A model generated the notes under the pieces. It did no database searches. It worked only from the letters and a program-made list of their open reading frames with translations, and was not told where the DNA came from. Of a stretch of DNA of 64,000 nt, positions 60,836-64,000 are shown piece by piece (positions within the stretch are counted from its first letter, which is position 1; each line of letters opens with the position of its first letter). The stretch is from Ophioderma brevispina (lineage: Eukaryota; Echinodermata; Ophiuroidea; Amphilepidida; Ophiodermatidae): contig JAMKCH010005318.1 of assembly GCA_023653785.1 (NCBI GenBank), positions 1 to 64,000 on the forward strand. The letters are read 5' to 3'. Made by a program: the position numbers and the translations under genes.

Positions 60836-60907
60836 TGTTGATTAAAGTTACAGCAAACTTAAAAGTTAGCTTACAAATTACCTAGATATCTTTAGCTTCT
60901 TATTAAA

Positions 60908-63780
60908 GTCCTTGAGAAGACAAAAGTGCTGGTGAGCGGGATGGAGGGGGAGGTGGTAGTGAGTAGGGTAGACCCATGTGGCGTGTGGGAAGAGGGTAAA
61001 AGCAAATTCAGTGTGGTGTGAGAAATGTGGGAAATGGATCCATGGGAGATGCACAAAGATGAAGAGAGTGACCCCTAGTTTGGCAAGAGATTTTATGATC
61101 GGATGATGTGAGAAGGGAGCTGGAGGGATGGTGGAACAGGAGGAAAGATTGTGTGATGAGGTGGAGTCAGTGAAGGAGTTCACATACCTTGGGGACAAGT
61201 TTAGTGGGGGTGGTGGATGCGAGGTGGCTGTGACAGCTAGAGTGAGGTATGAGTGGGTGAAGTTTAGGGAATGTGGGGAGTTGTTGCAAAGGAAAAGATA
61301 TCCTTTGAAGATGAAAGGAATGGTGTATAAGAGTTGTGTGAGATCAGTGATGCTGTATGGGAGCGAGACGTGGTGTCTGAGCGAAAATGAGATGGGGATT
61401 CTGAGGAGGACAGAGAGAGCACTGATAAGAGTGATGTGTGGGGTGAAGTTGATGGATAGGATGAAGACTTCTTCTTCTTGCGTATGAGGCAGCAGCTAAA
61501 TGTGTTGTCAACGTTGGAGCCAACTCACTGTTGATTGGTTGGGGTTTGAGATATCTGTATCCACCGGCGGATGAAAGGTAGGGCACTCATTGAGAATGTG
61601 ATCCGCAGTCTGTGATGGAGAACCACATTGGCAGGCTGGCGATGGCCGCAGCCCCCATCGGTGCATATTGCTATTGAAGCGACCGACTCCTGTGCGAATC
61701 CGGTTTAAGGTGACCCATTCCTTGCGTGGGGATTGCTGGCAAGGGGGTAGTTCGGTATTAGTGTAATGAGCGTGATCTGGCTCTTGGACTGTTGTCAGGC
61801 AGTATTCCATTGTCTGAAAAGATGTTGAATGTGAACTGGGAGCTTAGCAGCGTGTCGCAGAAAGGTCGGCGAGGAAAGGTCTCTGTCTACCGAGTTGGTG
61901 TGATTCTTTGAAAATGTTATGAAGCAGGGGCTTTGTTGTCCAGCCGGCCTTATTCACTAGTTTGTGCGAGTTGGTGTCCTCCGAATGCTGCAGGTGCAAT
62001 GCCTGAAAGCATGTAGAAATTCAGATGGAGTGGGCGGAGGAAGCCAGTTATGGTTTCAAGGCTCGTTGAGTACCGTGTCCGACTTCTTGTGTGAGAGCTG
62101 TTGCACAATGCTGGTGAGGATATTCAGCATTGCTGTAGACCAGAGCCAAAGGCAGTAGTGCGTAGAGTCGTTGGGCTGGCCACCCATGAAGATCCAGCAG
62201 TCTGCCAGGAGGTTATCCTCGAAGATACCTTGGCGCAAACGGACTTGAGGTGCTGCCGCGCCGGTAAGTAAGCTGCGCGACAAGCTTCAACCTCAGATAA
62301 GTTGGTGTAGGTTTGGCAGAGGCGCTCCATTGAGGTTGATTGAAGCTGGCGATGAGCCTCTTTGGTGTTGAGGTGGAAGGAAGTAGCGGTGGTCTTAGCT
62401 TAACTCAGGTCTCCAGGTCTTGAGATATGCTGCGGTAGGGCATGTCTGTAGACAAGTTGTGCTTCTACTCTCGTACAATTGTGTCCGAGGGGAGGAGGGC
62501 AAGATCGCGGCGTAGCCTTCTTGCTAGATGTTGTTTGAGGGATATCGCTGATATACAAGTTGAAACAGCATAGGAGCCAATACAGATCCTTGTCGTACAC
62601 CGTTCCTCAGACGGCAGAGACTTACTATGCCCATCACTGGTCTGGAAATAAAGCCACGGGTTGCAAGCATGTTACCATATGAATTGTACAAGGACGGACC
62701 CAGGATGGTCCTGAGAAGCTGAGTGAGGCTGGGCAACACGGTGTAATATTGATGCAGGAAGGTCACACCGATGACGCTGCCTACGGCTTTTTTCAAAGCT
62801 TTCCTCATATCTTTTGTGAGTTTTACAATTTGGTGGACAGTGCTCTGGCAACGGCCAAAATCCTGCTTGTTCGTCAGGCAGATAGGGTTCGACGCGGGCT
62901 CCAGCCGGCAAGGAATCCTCTCAAGGAGTTGAATGAGGACAAACCAGTAGTGATATTGGGGGTAGTTCTTAGGGTGTCGACAGGATTGTTTGGTTTGGGG
63001 AGGCGATGATAGTAGCTCTCCTCCCGATCTTGGGTAAGGACTGGGTAAGGCAAAATGTGTAGAACTCCTGAAGCAATCTAGACATCGTGGGCTGCATTGC
63101 ATCAGGAACGTATGCTGGTATGTTTCAGGGCCCTGGGCCTTTCCCACTCTTTAGTTGGCTATTAGCAGAGGTAAGCTCTCTAGTGAGAAGATGTTGAAAG
63201 TGACCGTCCACGCCGGGGCTCGACGGAGTTTGGTGCTCTCTTTGACAGAGCGAGTGTTGATCCTTATCAATGTCTTGAAACGACCATTGCGAGGAGTGCT
63301 CAGCAATTGAGTGGCAGTCCTGGACATTTTGATGTTGGAAAATTCTGCCCAGTGATGCGGTTTATGGTCTTCCAGGCCCTCCTGCTGAAGTGGGTGAAGT
63401 CGATCCTTGGACCGTCTCCCCCAGCGCTCGCTGGGACTGAGGACTTGATGCAGAGTTGGGGTTTGGAAAGAGGTGATGGACCTTGGCGAAGGCGAATAGG
63501 GTATGTTGGTATGGGCTGGTTGAGGAAGGATGACGAGCATGCCTTAAGAAGGCTTTTTGAGTTTGAGGGGGAGGTTCGATGGAGGGACATCCAAAGAAGG
63601 ACATGGAAGAAGCAAGTGGAGGAGGAGGAGTAGGAGGGTTGGGTGAGGATGGAGGGATGCATTGAATGGGTGAAGTGGAAGGAAGGAGTAAGGGCGGCTG
63701 CTGCAGTCGTGAGGGAATCCAGCAACCCCGTTTTATGAGGACCAACGGATTTACAAACTTTGTTTTACTACTTTACTACA
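60908..63780 (+). mobile_element. RTE-like non-LTR retrotransposon 3' half, split by a nested insert
   Basis: Left part 60908-61470: KTKVLVSGMEGEVVVSRVDP, a broken CxxC-type finger region, VEQEERLCDEVESVKEFTYL, GGGGCEVAVTARVRYEWVKF, MVYKSCVRSVMLYGSETWCL and GILRRTERALIRVMCGVKLM. This is the thumb and C-terminal part of a reverse transcriptase of the endonuclease-RT type. Right part 63442-63780: DLMQSWGLE, LAKANRVCWYG, RRTWKKQVEEEE, then the 3' end with a TTTACTACTTTACTAC tail. The catalytic palm is missing (5' truncation at about 60908). RTE assignment is inference from the thumb motifs. Confidence 0.78.
61471..63441 (-). mobile_element. nested Jockey-like non-LTR retrotransposon, 5' truncated
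   Basis: Inserted within the RTE-like element: GACTT flanks both sides (61466-61470 and 63442-63446). On the - strand from 63441: SRRAWKTINRITGQ, SQLLS-like segment, YERI/ERIPCRLEPASNP, DEQAGFWPLPEH, TVHQIVKLTKDM, LRNGVRQGSVLAPMLFQLVY (an RT palm block), LYISDIPQTTS, a region with WVASPTTLRTTA, and finally EWVTLNRIRTGVGRFNSNMH, WGLRPSPACQCG and HILNECP, a CCHC-like end. The 3' terminus is CATACGCAAGAAGAAG. Multiple frameshifts; the YADD-type active-site segment is not cleanly visible. Confidence 0.82.
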
Positions 63781-64000
63781 TACTACTATTACTGTGGTTA
63801 TGTTATTTTATGTGTAAAATTATCTCTGTTCTTTTAATGTCCTACTCGAGATTTGCAAAACAAATGGAAGAAATTTCATATTTTATGAAAATGGGCCAGT
63901 GCTGCTTTAAGGACGAAAATTACATTTTCGTCAAATCGATTAAAATAGCACATAGGATTGGGCACACATACTAAGGCCCAATGGTTCAGAAGATATTAAC
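63781..64000. other. flank, no gene seen
   Basis: AT-rich sequence beyond the retrotransposon tail, presumably NPHP3 intron. Confidence 0.35.

Noticed and set aside
61344..61586. Open frames antisense to the retrotransposons at 61-63.7 kb
   Set aside because: Shadow frames of recognised reverse-transcriptase coding on the other strand.

Overview
This is animal nuclear DNA. It is AT-rich, has large introns with GT-AG exon borders, is crowded with transposon relics, and shows no bacterial gene organisation. The retroelement, SINE and TGACC-rich repeat content, with a NPHP3 gene and a UBA5 gene, suggest a marine invertebrate deuterostome; an echinoderm or hemichordate is my guess, not proven by the sequence.

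Two host genes are recognisable and they converge. On the + strand, three 3' exons of UBA5 (E1-like activating enzyme for the ubiquitin-like protein UFM1) lie at about 2.1, 10.4 and 10.9 kb; its catalytic exons must lie left of the window. On the - strand, eight exons of NPHP3 (nephrocystin-3, a ciliary inversin-compartment protein) run from 59.985 kb down to 34.52 kb. They cover the end of the NTPase module, the link to the repeats, and most of the TPR array. The N-terminal half lies right of the window and the last C-terminal exon(s) were not found. UBA5 and NPHP3 are also convergent neighbours in the human genome, so this looks like an old conserved gene pair. The two genes do not obviously act together: one works in ufmylation at the ER, the other in cilia.

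Everything else is mobile or repetitive DNA. 1.3-4.3 kb: retroelement relic, a clean 295-bp MITE, a SINE and a GC-rich island. 4.3-10.1 kb: a large tandem array built on TGACCTTTGACC motifs inside the last long UBA5 intron, ending in hairpins. 11-34 kb, between the genes: several MITE and foldback families, a decayed Myb/SANT-like gene, another TGACC array, and a CR1/L2-like retrotransposon 3' half at 32.3-33.9 kb. 34.5-60 kb, NPHP3 introns: SINEs, foldback elements, copies of the TGACC repeats, an inverted-repeat-bounded minisatellite element, a recent-looking 0.35-kb duplication and a 120-nt poly(C) tract. 60.6-63.8 kb: an RTE-like retrotransposon 3' half split by a nested Jockey-like insertion with a 5-bp target duplication.

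Single-base deletions break the frame in two UBA5 exons and one NPHP3 exon although the other exons are intact. With the deletion-type differences between tandem repeat copies, this points to consensus errors in the assembly rather than dead genes.
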